NCBI GenBank assembly: GCA_905480225.1
Contig: CAJQPO010000029.1
Span: 1-39,365 of the forward strand
Source of the DNA: an uncultured Flavobacteriales bacterium
GTDB taxonomy: Bacteria > Bacteroidota > Bacteroidia > Flavobacteriales_D > Parvicellaceae
Length of the DNA stretch: 39,365 bases
Reading direction: 5' to 3'
In this document: one piece after another, positions 1 to 7,663 of the stretch
Position numbering within the stretch: the first letter of the stretch is position 1
Layout of the letters: each line of letters starts with the position of its first letter
Notes under the pieces: generated by a model
Told to the model about the DNA's origin: nothing
Databases searched by the model: none
Seen by the model: the letters and a program-made list of their open reading frames with translations, nothing else
Program-made: the position numbers and the translations under genes

Positions 1-1816
1 TTTTTGATTGGCCTGAATAAATCGGATATTTCAATTCTTTTGACGTTGGATGGGCAAGGAATAAATAATGTGATCCGTTGTCCCCTACTCTGCACCAATA
101 CGCTGGCAGCATATCTCCAGATAGCAGCGGTTCGTGTTTCATCAATTGCTTAAATTCAGAACTAACGTTATTAAGGCGGTACAATTTATTTAGCACCTCT
201 TTATAAAGCTTAGATTTTTGTTTGCCTGGTTCTAACGGTGTGTTTTTTAGGCAGACTGGCAATCCGACTTGTGCTAACTCTAACACACGATTTAGTGCAC
301 GTATATCCATGTAGTCAACATCAATGTATAATGAAGAAAAGGTGGCATCTCCTACTTTTAGCTTCCCATCTATAAAAACAGATTCATGCAAGAAATGTCG
401 ATTTATCCATAGTGGATGATAGCCTTCCAGCTCTTTTGGCGGAAAAACATACCGAAGCTCATATTCTCCCCATACCCAAACCCTTTGTCGCTCAGGTGGA
501 TAAGCACCTTTCATAACACCGTCTTCGTACGGTACGTATACCGCTACATCGCTGTAGGTTTTGCCTGTTTGCAGAATACTGGCTACAGTCTCCATATATA
601 AATTAAAAGCTGGCAATTCAGGTTCTAAACTGCCATCAGGACCAAAATAGGTTGTTGCAAAGAAGTCGATACTGTCAACACCCTTTGGATTATAGGGCAT
701 TCCATGATAGATGTGGTGATTGACTCCTTGAGCAAACAGAGCGTCCGCCACCATTTTAAGGTCTGCGGTTTGTTCTTTTCTTAAATACGTGGCGGGGAAG
801 CCATACATGCAAGTAAAAGTTTCGCTAGAAACCAGACTCTTCGAAGATAAACATGCTGAAGAGCTCACAATACGAGAATAATTAGGATTGTTCAGCATTG
901 CTTCGCTTTCTGGAATATCGACTAAAGAGTAGGTCGTCATTACATCGGTTGGAGCTGCTAAACATTGAACCCTGGACCAAGCTCCTAGCTCTTCGCATTT
1001 TTTAACATAGGGCTTGTAAAACCCGTTCGTAACGTATTGGTCTAGGTGCAGCATGTAATCGTATCTTACATCGGGAAAAGAATCTAGTCCTTTTTCCATA
1101 TACGGAATAATATCATAACCAAAAACTTCTGCAAAAGACGCTTCAAAGCCATCTGTCCAAATTTTATTGGTTGCATTTAATTTGATTTCCCAAGAGTCGG
1201 TGAAAAAAGCAGATTTAGATCCCTTCAATGCCTCTCTCAAGGCCTCTCCTACGGGCTGAGCAAATTGATTGAAAGCGTTACTATCTAGGTGATTAATTAC
1301 CACTTGTGTATCGGGCCAACACCAAGCAAAAGTGAGCTCTTGCTTGAAACTCGAATCGCCATAGATTTTTGTGGCATGCTCTTCATCAATATTACTGCCA
1401 GCTACTGGCCAAGCACTGCCAAAAGTAAAATCACAAAACAGTCCAATTGAATCTGCATACCGTTTGGTGTAACTAACCATTTCAGACCATTCCTTGCTTA
1501 ACCATTTTTGTGCACTGGTGTCTTTCGGATAATATCGACCGTAACTTCTGGCATACATAGCATCATATCTATACAAAGGATATACCCAGGCAATTTCCAC
1601 CCCTCCAAAATTGTTTTTTTTTGCCCAGTCCAGCTGCGTTTTTACGTCAGGTTTTTTTATTTCCGTAGCGAACCACCACCATCGTGTCCCTGGCTTTGAT
1701 GATGGATAAAAGGTGTTTTCTTTCTTTTTAGTTTCAGGTTTGTTTGGGGTGTCACAACCAATTAATACGACTGAAAAGAGAGCGATTAAACAATAAAAAA
1801 GAGACACGTATTTCAT
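1..1816 (-). CDS. GH106-like glycoside hydrolase lipoprotein (3' end outside window)
   Basis: The reading frame is open from an ATG at 1816 to the left edge, giving 605 codons without a stop, so the C-terminus is missing. The N-terminus is a lipoprotein signal: a hydrophobic stretch ending in LIGC with Cys21 as the lipidation site, so the enzyme should be membrane-anchored, probably facing the periplasm or cell surface. After a short linker comes RWWWFATEIKKPDV and, about 20 residues later, GGVEIAWVYP, typical of the start of the TIM barrel in GH106 (alpha-L-rhamnosidase) and related large glycosidases. A later stretch (SSETFTCMYGFP, then DALFAQGVNHHIYHG) matches the usual GH106 catalytic-barrel pattern. 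Family members cleave rhamnose from pectic rhamnogalacturonan or other glycans; the substrate here is inferred only. The start is supported by the signal peptide and by a TAnnTT-type box 4 nt upstream. A related GH family of similar fold is possible. Confidence 0.75.
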   Translation of the reverse strand, partial: MKYVSLFYCLIALFSVVLIGCDTPNKPETKKKENTFYPSSKPGTRWWWFATEIKKPDVKTQLDWAKKNNFGGVEIAWVYPLYRYDAMYARSYGRYYPKDTSAQKWLSKEWSEMVSYTKRYADSIGLFCDFTFGSAWPVAGSNIDEEHATKIYGDSSFKQELTFAWCWPDTQVVINHLDSNAFNQFAQPVGEALREALKGSKSAFFTDSWEIKLNATNKIWTDGFEASFAEVFGYDIIPYMEKGLDSFPDVRYDYMLHLDQYVTNGFYKPYVKKCEELGAWSRVQCLAAPTDVMTTYSLVDIPESEAMLNNPNYSRIVSSSACLSSKSLVSSETFTCMYGFPATYLRKEQTADLKMVADALFAQGVNHHIYHGMPYNPKGVDSIDFFATTYFGPDGSLEPELPAFNLYMETVASILQTGKTYSDVAVYVPYEDGVMKGAYPPERQRVWVWGEYELRYVFPPKELEGYHPLWINRHFLHESVFIDGKLKVGDATFSSLYIDVDYMDIRALNRVLELAQVGLPVCLKNTPLEPGKQKSKLYKEVLNKLYRLNNVSSEFKQLMKHEPLLSGDMLPAYWCRVGDNGSHYLFLAHPTSKELKYPIYSGQSK

Positions 1817-1820
1817 AGAA

Positions 1821-1828
1821 TGAAAGTA
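1821..1828 (-). promoter_or_regulatory. Degenerate -7 box (TACTTTCA) 4 nt before the GH106-like start
   Basis: On the minus strand TACTTTCA is followed by TTCT and the ATG at 1816. It matches the Bacteroidota TAnnTTTG consensus in six of eight positions. The spacing equals that of the better boxes before the genes at 1926, 5999 and 32271, which is why it is listed. No clear -33 element is visible. Confidence 0.3.
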
Positions 1829-1913
1829 AGGAATATTACATACTATTAAATGATGTTTCCTGTGGTATTTGTTTTTTAATTTGTTACCGTGTTAATGAAT
1901 AACGGCAGAAGGC

Positions 1914-1921
1914 TATCTTTG
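1914..1921 (+). promoter_or_regulatory. -7 promoter box TATCTTTG, probable leaderless start
   Basis: A perfect match to the Bacteroidota -7 consensus TAnnTTTG ends 4 nt before the ATG at 1926. With the transcription start expected 3-4 nt after the box, the mRNA would begin at or beside the start codon. I could not find a convincing -33 TTTG at the usual spacing. Confidence 0.6.
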
Positions 1922-1925
1922 CCGC

Positions 1926-3197
1926 ATGAAAAGGAAGATAGTCTTGTTGCTGTGTATTGCTTTGAGCATACTATTTGGCTGGACTTTAGGGTATCTGCGA
2001 CTTCCTTATGTGCATGAAAAATATTCCTTTTGGCTTGGTGCTATTTGTTTTTCAGCATTGTTTATGGCTATTGTCTCATTGCTCAAATTATGGAACAAGC
2101 AAGCTTTATTTTCTCGACCATCAAACAAAAAACAGGATTCGGAAACCGCTAGTGATTCAAAGACAACAGCGTTAAAGTTAATAGTACTTGTCATGGGAAT
2201 TGGATTATGCGCTCTCGCGATGGGTCATGTACTTGTTAAAGGTCAGTTGAAAGATCAAGCTGTAGTTAATCAGCATCAAAAGAAGATTATTAAAGAACAA
2301 GGACAGGTGATTTCATTATTTAAGAATAGAAATTTCGGTGAAATGATCAATGCCGTTTTAATACTGGCTGAGAGGGAGTTAGAATTGGATTCTAATCGTA
2401 GGCTAAGTAATCAATTGATCAATCGTATGGCTGCATTGAGTCAAGCGCTCGAGCCATACACGTCCAGTGCAGGTGACAGCTTGAATGCTAAAGCACATAG
2501 CCCAGAAAGGGGGCAACTATTGTTGGCATTGTCAATTATGCAATTAGATTCTATTACGTTTATGAAAATAAAATCAGAGGTGCTTTTCACTTTTGCTGAT
2601 TTGCGGGGAGCTGATCTGGAAGGTGCTGATTTAAGTGGAATTGATTTGAGTAATTCGGTATTAGAAAATGCTAATTTAATGAATGCGAACCTAAGTAAAG
2701 CTCAACTACAAAACACCAATTTGTATGCTGCAAATATGCGCAATGCGCAGCTAGAAGAAGCTGATTTTAGCCATTCGAATCTTAGCTGGGCAGTCTTGAA
2801 CGATGCATATTTGAAATTCGCGGTTTTTAATGGTGCCTACCTGCGCAATACACAGTTAATGAAAGCTGATTTGCGAGAGGTCTTTTTTCAATATGCTGAT
2901 TTAAGTGGCGCAATCCTGAATGAGTCTGACTTGTCGGGCTCAGACTTAATAGGTACCCGTTTTATAAAAACCAATTTTACAAAAGTTAATCTAGGAAATG
3001 CTCGACTTGTTCAGGCTGATTTTACGCAGGCTATTTTGTACGAAACTGCATTGAACAATGCAAAAGTTGAAAATAACTGGTTTACAAAGGTGAGTGAATG
3101 GAAAGTTTTGGGAGAAAAGAACCTATTTAATGCTTATGTTATAGACAGCACACAATCAGAAACTGGAACTTCTTTTTATGTTTCAAGAAAGAAATAA
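1926..3197 (+). CDS. Membrane-anchored pentapeptide-repeat protein
   Basis: This 423-residue protein has three predicted hydrophobic segments (about residues 4-24, 33-56 and 83-104). A charged, possibly coiled segment follows to about residue 140, then a helical region. From about residue 223 to 385 there is a long run of pentapeptide repeats of A(D/N)LXX type (for example ADLRGADLEGADLSG), with about 30 units expected to form a right-handed quadrilateral beta-helix. The last 35 residues lie outside the repeat. Pentapeptide proteins have diverse roles and the repeat alone does not give a function; the membrane anchor makes a DNA-gyrase-protecting role of the Qnr type unlikely (inference). The gene stands alone, divergent from the GH106-like gene and convergent with the next gene, from which it is separated by 3 bp. 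Confidence 0.85.
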   Translation: MKRKIVLLLCIALSILFGWTLGYLRLPYVHEKYSFWLGAICFSALFMAIVSLLKLWNKQALFSRPSNKKQDSETASDSKTTALKLIVLVMGIGLCALAMGHVLVKGQLKDQAVVNQHQKKIIKEQGQVISLFKNRNFGEMINAVLILAERELELDSNRRLSNQLINRMAALSQALEPYTSSAGDSLNAKAHSPERGQLLLALSIMQLDSITFMKIKSEVLFTFADLRGADLEGADLSGIDLSNSVLENANLMNANLSKAQLQNTNLYAANMRNAQLEEADFSHSNLSWAVLNDAYLKFAVFNGAYLRNTQLMKADLREVFFQYADLSGAILNESDLSGSDLIGTRFIKTNFTKVNLGNARLVQADFTQAILYETALNNAKVENNWFTKVSEWKVLGEKNLFNAYVIDSTQSETGTSFYVSRKK

Positions 3198-3211
3198 CTT
3201 TCAGGAAGTTA
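3195..3211. terminator. Small hairpin spanning both stop codons of a convergent pair
   Basis: TAACTT-TCAGG-AAGTTA forms a 6-bp stem with a 5-nt loop. The left arm contains the TAA of the pentapeptide gene and the loop contains the TGA of the opposing lipoprotein gene. It could work in both directions, but it has no strong T-tract and a 6-bp stem may occur by chance. Confidence 0.3.
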
Positions 3212-4172
3212 CTATAGGCATACCGGCTTTTACCAAGTTGATTTTTTCTACAAATCGAATGATTTCTTCGTCTTCTTTTTTAAATGGTTCAAATCCAATT
3301 TGAAAAGCCCAACTGTAATAATTCTGAACCTCATTGAGGTAGTTGACTAATAACTCAGCTGTCCAACAAGTACTGCTGTTTATGTTGTATCGTCTTTTGA
3401 GTTCCTTACCCAATTCTTGCCCCCATTCATTGTTAATCATGTCTACATAATTATCAACGGGATTATCATCGGGCGCATGGAGTTGTTCATTACTAAATTG
3501 ACCGTTTGTTAATTCAGGCATGTTGTGCAATTCGTGCACATCAGCAACAAAATCTGCTAGATCTTCTGAAAAACAAGAAGTAATGATTGCTTGAGCCGTT
3601 ATGTGATTGAACGTGTTAATGAAGCCTTTTTCACTGCTGTCTCTAGGGTGTAAATAAGCTAACCTAGAAGTATTGATTTTGCGCACAGATGCAGCTGCTA
3701 ATCCATAAAATGCAACATCTCCTTCTCCAAATAAATAGGGCTTAACTCTCGCTAGTAAATATATTTTATTAATGTCCATCCTATTTGCAATTGCGAATGG
3801 CGAATTGTACAAAAGCGTAAGCTTATCTGTCATGTTCCCGTTTCTAGCATTAATGATGTCATTTTGACTGATGCCGGCTTTTAATTCACTGATCACTTCT
3901 ACTCCATTACTACAATGTTTTAAACGAACCATTGATCGCGTGTCTTTACCATTTGAGTCTTCACTGAAACGATTGAAATAATTAATTTCGATGATTTCTT
4001 TAAGTTCTTCCAATGAGTTAATTCTAGATGCGAGCAGGGCCATTTGCATGCCTGGATTTTTATCTGTAATTGATTCAGAATGACAATTGCAATTTTGTGG
4101 ATACTCATCTGAAGAATTGCAGCTTACCAAACTGATAAGAAGACACAATGATGTAAATAGCTGATTTCTCAT
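3201..4172 (-). CDS. Lipoprotein of unknown function, possibly DUF6973-like
   Basis: Counting from the ATG at 4172, the protein has about 323 residues and begins with a classic lipoprotein signal (basic MRNQ, hydrophobic core, lipobox LVSC). An in-frame ATG at 4202 adds ten residues; it is preceded at 2 nt by TAGATTTA, a near match to the -7 box, so that start is also possible. The mature N-terminus is Cys/Asn rich. The C-terminal third carries NHITAQAII, then VADVHELHN, then DMINNEWGQELGKEL. This resembles the His/Glu and NN-x-xG pattern of the DUF6973 family found in secreted Bacteroidota proteins, recalled from memory and not verified. No enzymatic function can be assigned. The gene is convergent with the upstream neighbour and divergent from the GH28 gene. 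Confidence 0.75.
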   Translation of the reverse strand: MRNQLFTSLCLLISLVSCNSSDEYPQNCNCHSESITDKNPGMQMALLASRINSLEELKEIIEINYFNRFSEDSNGKDTRSMVRLKHCSNGVEVISELKAGISQNDIINARNGNMTDKLTLLYNSPFAIANRMDINKIYLLARVKPYLFGEGDVAFYGLAAASVRKINTSRLAYLHPRDSSEKGFINTFNHITAQAIITSCFSEDLADFVADVHELHNMPELTNGQFSNEQLHAPDDNPVDNYVDMINNEWGQELGKELKRRYNINSSTCWTAELLVNYLNEVQNYYSWAFQIGFEPFKKEDEEIIRFVEKINLVKAGMPIVTS

Positions 4173-4339
4173 TATCGAAAAAGATTGCTTTAAGAAGTAC
4201 ATTTTAAATCTAATAGAATTGTCCTTGCCTTCAAAATTTGAAATTAATTTTTTGTATTCAAGAAGGTCTATTGAAGCAATTTAATTTACAAGTAAATTCC
4301 TAAATTGCACAGAATAAATTAAACTTGGCATTAAGTATA

Positions 4340-5827
4340 ATGAAGCTGTATTTTACGTTCATAATGGTCTTTTTTTTGCAGCAAATTGATTATGCCCAAG
4401 TGTATGATGTTACCCGTTTTGGTGCCATTCCGGATGGGGTAACGCTGAATACCAAAGCAATCCAGAGGGCGATTGACACGGCACATGTAAATGGTGGTGG
4501 TCAAGTGTTCATTCCAGCGGGAGAATTTTTAACGGGTAGTATCATTTTAAAAACAGGTGTCGAGCTTTATTTAAGTAAAAAGAGCAAATTGCTAGGAAGC
4601 ACAAATCCAACGGATTACATAAAGTTAAATCGGTGGAAAGCCCTAATTATGGCGGATGCCTCAACGAATATATCTGTTACTGGAAAAGGAGTGATTGACG
4701 GTCAAGGTTTGGCGTTGGCGCTACACATAGATAGTCTTTTTTATATAGGGGAAATTGATAGTTCTGATTATGTATTTCCAGAGATGAGGCCAATGGTAAC
4801 CCTCAGGCCTCAAATAATTGAATTCGTAAGATGCAGTAATATCAATGTCAAGGGCGTCGCGATGAGAAATTGTGCAAGCTGGGTGCAGTCTTATGATCTT
4901 TGTAGCAATTTATTTATTGATGACATATCTGTGGATAGTGATACATATTGGAACAACGATGGAATCGATATTTTAGATTGTAAAAATGTACGCATTACCA
5001 ACTCTACGATTAATAGTTCAGATGATGGTATTTGTTTAAAGTCGTACAATCTTGCACGAGACACTTCAACTTATTGCGATCGTATTTATATTGCCAACTG
5101 TGAAATTCGTTCGAGTGCTAGTGCCATTAAGTTCGGTACAGCATCTAGGGGGGGATTTAAAAATGTTCTTATCGAGAAGGTTAAGGTGTTCGATACATTT
5201 CGATCTGCGGTTGCTTTAGAGTGTGATGGTGGTGGGATTCTCGAAAACATACTTATTGATGGCGTGAAAGCCAAAAATACGGGAAATGCAATCTTTATAA
5301 GACTGGGGAAAAGATTGAATGATCGTCCACCTGGAATAATAAGGAATGTTACCATCAAAAACATGGATGTTGTGGTACCTTTTGGTCGTCCAGATGATGA
5401 TTACAAAATAAGAGGCCCTGAACTACCCTTTTTTCATAATACATTTCCATCCTCTATTACCGGAATTCCTGGCCATATGGTAAATGACATCACTTTAGAA
5501 GACATCAAGATTAGTTATCCAGGTAGAGGGAACAAAGGGTTGGCTTATGCTCCTATATCCAGGCTCAATGAAATTCCAGAACAAATCACAGCATATCCTG
5601 AGTTTTCAATGTTTGGCGAATTACCTGCGTGGGGATTTTATGTCAGACATGTTAATGGGCTTAAAATGAAAGGAATAAAGCTGAAAATTAGAAAGTCGGA
5701 TTATAGAAAAGCTTTTGTGTTTGATGATGTTGAAAATGTATATCTGGAAACCATAAAAATAGGTAATCAAAATAGGGATAATTCCATTCTTTGGAACAAC
5801 GAACGCAACGTAAAAATCACCTATTAA
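4340..5827 (+). CDS. GH28-family glycoside hydrolase (pectin-type), secreted
   Basis: The 495-residue protein begins with a signal peptide (MKLYFTFIMVFFLQQ..YAQ). It continues directly into the pectate-lyase-like beta-helix start YDVTRFGAIPDGV and a coil matching GGGQVFIPAGEFLTGSI, as in polygalacturonases. The GH28 acidic residues are present: NNDGID (Asp about 207) and SSDDGICLKS (Asp 228-229). The usual GHG histidine motif is absent; its place is taken by SAIKFGTASRGGF, as in a divergent bacterial branch of GH28. Members hydrolyse galacturonide or related linkages in pectin; the exact bond cannot be read here. The frame is open to a TTG at 4325, but the ATG at 4340 gives the better signal peptide. 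No SusC/SusD pair or transporter lies beside it. There is no T9SS tail, so a periplasmic location is likely. Confidence 0.87.
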   Translation: MKLYFTFIMVFFLQQIDYAQVYDVTRFGAIPDGVTLNTKAIQRAIDTAHVNGGGQVFIPAGEFLTGSIILKTGVELYLSKKSKLLGSTNPTDYIKLNRWKALIMADASTNISVTGKGVIDGQGLALALHIDSLFYIGEIDSSDYVFPEMRPMVTLRPQIIEFVRCSNINVKGVAMRNCASWVQSYDLCSNLFIDDISVDSDTYWNNDGIDILDCKNVRITNSTINSSDDGICLKSYNLARDTSTYCDRIYIANCEIRSSASAIKFGTASRGGFKNVLIEKVKVFDTFRSAVALECDGGGILENILIDGVKAKNTGNAIFIRLGKRLNDRPPGIIRNVTIKNMDVVVPFGRPDDDYKIRGPELPFFHNTFPSSITGIPGHMVNDITLEDIKISYPGRGNKGLAYAPISRLNEIPEQITAYPEFSMFGELPAWGFYVRHVNGLKMKGIKLKIRKSDYRKAFVFDDVENVYLETIKIGNQNRDNSILWNNERNVKITY

Positions 5828-5928
5828 TACTATTCCTGAACGTATTCTTGCTCAAATCGTAACATCCTGATAATGAAACAATAAAGCTGTTTTATTAACG
5901 GTTAAATATTAAAAAGTAAACTTACAAA

Positions 5929-5945
5929 GTAATTTAGTAAATTAC
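5929..5945. promoter_or_regulatory. 17-bp perfect palindrome, candidate operator
   Basis: GTAATTTA-G-TAAATTAC is a perfect inverted repeat with 8-bp arms, located about 43 bp upstream of the -7 box of the next gene. Just before it, at 5916-5925, GTAA-AC-TTAC repeats the GTAA/TTAC arms at shorter spacing. Symmetry and position suggest a dimeric regulator site; AT-rich intergenic DNA makes chance symmetry more likely than usual. Confidence 0.4.
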
Positions 5946-5988
5946 ATCTGTTTTAGTTACACCACCTTATGCCTACGATTACTAAAAC

Positions 5989-5996
5989 TACTTTTG
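5989..5996 (+). promoter_or_regulatory. -7 promoter box TACTTTTG, probable leaderless start
   Basis: A perfect TAnnTTTG ends 2 nt before the ATG at 5999. This argues for that ATG over the in-frame ATG at 5969, which lies upstream of the box and would be outside the transcript. Confidence 0.6.
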
Positions 5997-5998
5997 CC

Positions 5999-7627
5999 AT
6001 GAATTACATTTATCTACGCGTATCGAATCGACTAGTGTTGCTTCTTTTAGTATTTCTACAAAGTACGATATACGCACAGAATGTGGGGATTAATACAACT
6101 GGAACTGCTCCTGATCCTTCAGCAATGTTGGATATTGACGAAAATAGTAAGGGACTGTTGATTCCGCGAGTGGCTTTGTCAGCAATAAATTCAACATCGC
6201 CAATAGTAGCGCCGGCTACTAGTCTACTTGTTTTTAATACAGCCACTGCTGGAAGTGCACCAATCGATGTATCACCGGGCTATTATTATTGGAATGGAAG
6301 CTCTTGGAGTCGATTTAATTTGGCTGGTGATTCCTGGGATTTACTAGGCAATGATGGTACTTCTTCTATAACTAATTTCATAGGCACTTCGGACGCTGTT
6401 GATTTAGTGTTTAGGACTAACAATGTTGAGCAAGTAAGAATTTTGAGTGCTGGAAATGTTGGTGTTGGAACACCAAGTCCAGATTCAAAACTCCATGTAA
6501 ATGCGCCTTCTGGTGAGGATGTTTTTCGTCTGCAGTCAAATGGAAGCACAAAATTAATCATGGAAAGTGATGGTCAAATAGCGATAGGTGCCTCGTTTTC
6601 ACCGGATGACCAAGTAGATATAAGAGGAAATGTTCAAATTGACCAAGGGTACCTAAGAGTTGGTGCTCCAGCAGCTTCTGCGATTACAAAACGTGGCTCT
6701 AAAGTATTTCTTGATGGCAGTGATGTTACCACATTGACAACGGTTGACAACTATACTTTTACTTGGAACATGGGAACGTTGGATTTGCCAGCGGGCGCGA
6801 CCTCATTTACAGTAAAGGCCATTTCATTCAATTGCACAGGTTATGATGACGATTATGATGAAGATAGTCATGTCTATATTAAAATTGGTGGAAATACCGC
6901 CGGTTGGGCCACTAATTCTGGTTTGTCGTTCAGTGGTGGATCTTTCGATTGGAACTTTGCCGTGGAGGATTTAAGTTGGAATTTTACCGGTAATCAAACT
7001 GTTGAGTTTCAGATTTACGATGAGTGGGGATGGATTGAGGATCATTTTGAAGTGACTAATATTGAGGCGACTGTTTATTACGAATATACCTCGGCATTAC
7101 AAGAAGGAGAAATTTCTGCAGAGGGTAGAATTTATGCCAATTCTATGTATGAAGTAGGAGATTTAGCAGAGCATTTTACTTTAAATACGGAAGCATATGA
7201 ACCAGGAATGATTGTTTCTTATCAATCAGGTAGTGATAATATATACCAATTGACCAGCCATAGTTATGATCCATTGATGGTTGGTGTTGTTTCCGAAAAT
7301 CCTTCGGTTGTGTTGAATAGCTCAAAATCTGGACCACCCGTTGCATTAGTGGGTCGCACTATAGTGAAAATGGCGAAGGGTCAACCCTTAATAAAAGGCG
7401 GTGATTTTCTTACTACTTCGAATGATCCTGGAAGAGCCCAATTGGCGAATAAGCCTGGCGCTGTGATTGGATTTGCTGTTGAAAATCAAGTCGAAGGTCA
7501 GGATTGGGTAGAAATATTAGTTCAGCCAGGCAAATTTCATTACCCAACTCGCACGGGTCCAAATCGACAAGTAATGATTAATGGCAAAGTTCGAACGCAT
7601 CAAAAGCCTGGTTCTAATAGCAAATAG
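5999..7627 (+). CDS. Secreted tail-fibre-like beta-rich protein
   Basis: Starting at 5999 the protein has 542 residues with a signal peptide (hydrophobic core VLLLLVFLQSTIYAQ). The first mature part (NVGINTTG..PDPSAMLDI....KGLLIPRV) is the pattern seen in many Bacteroidota surface proteins annotated as tail-fibre-like. It is followed by short repeats ending in GNVGVGT and SPDSKLHVN. The middle (about residues 245-370) is an acidic, Trp-rich beta domain containing DDDYDEDSH. The C-terminal 170 residues hold GDLAEHF, MVGVVSENPSVVL, VALVGRTIVKM and PGAVIGFAVE. These match a C-terminal module that recurs in bacterial fibre and surface proteins, often beside intramolecular-chaperone domains. There is no T9SS tail. 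A surface or fibre role is inferred. The ATG is chosen because of the promoter box 2 nt upstream. Confidence 0.75.
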   Translation: MNYIYLRVSNRLVLLLLVFLQSTIYAQNVGINTTGTAPDPSAMLDIDENSKGLLIPRVALSAINSTSPIVAPATSLLVFNTATAGSAPIDVSPGYYYWNGSSWSRFNLAGDSWDLLGNDGTSSITNFIGTSDAVDLVFRTNNVEQVRILSAGNVGVGTPSPDSKLHVNAPSGEDVFRLQSNGSTKLIMESDGQIAIGASFSPDDQVDIRGNVQIDQGYLRVGAPAASAITKRGSKVFLDGSDVTTLTTVDNYTFTWNMGTLDLPAGATSFTVKAISFNCTGYDDDYDEDSHVYIKIGGNTAGWATNSGLSFSGGSFDWNFAVEDLSWNFTGNQTVEFQIYDEWGWIEDHFEVTNIEATVYYEYTSALQEGEISAEGRIYANSMYEVGDLAEHFTLNTEAYEPGMIVSYQSGSDNIYQLTSHSYDPLMVGVVSENPSVVLNSSKSGPPVALVGRTIVKMAKGQPLIKGGDFLTTSNDPGRAQLANKPGAVIGFAVENQVEGQDWVEILVQPGKFHYPTRTGPNRQVMINGKVRTHQKPGSNSK

Positions 7628-7663
7628 GTAATTGATTTATCTCGATTTTTGAATAAAGTTGAA

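Noticed and set aside
1860-1913. A -33 TTTG element paired with the -7 box at 1914
   Set aside because: The nearest TTG (1881-1883) is 30 nt away, longer than the usual spacing; the other perfect boxes also lack a convincing partner, so I list only -7 elements.
4325-4339. TTG-initiated extension of the GH28 protein, and similar ones at 9238 and 32277
   Set aside because: In each case an ATG a few codons further gives a standard signal peptide, and at 32277 the TTG lies inside the promoter box.
5929-5945. Palindrome as the end of an insertion sequence or an attachment site
   Set aside because: No transposase, integrase or matching second copy lies nearby and flanking genes look intact.
5969-5998. 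ATG at 5969 as the start of the tail-fibre-like gene
   Set aside because: It is upstream of a perfect -7 box at 5989-5996 and adds a polar segment before the signal peptide.
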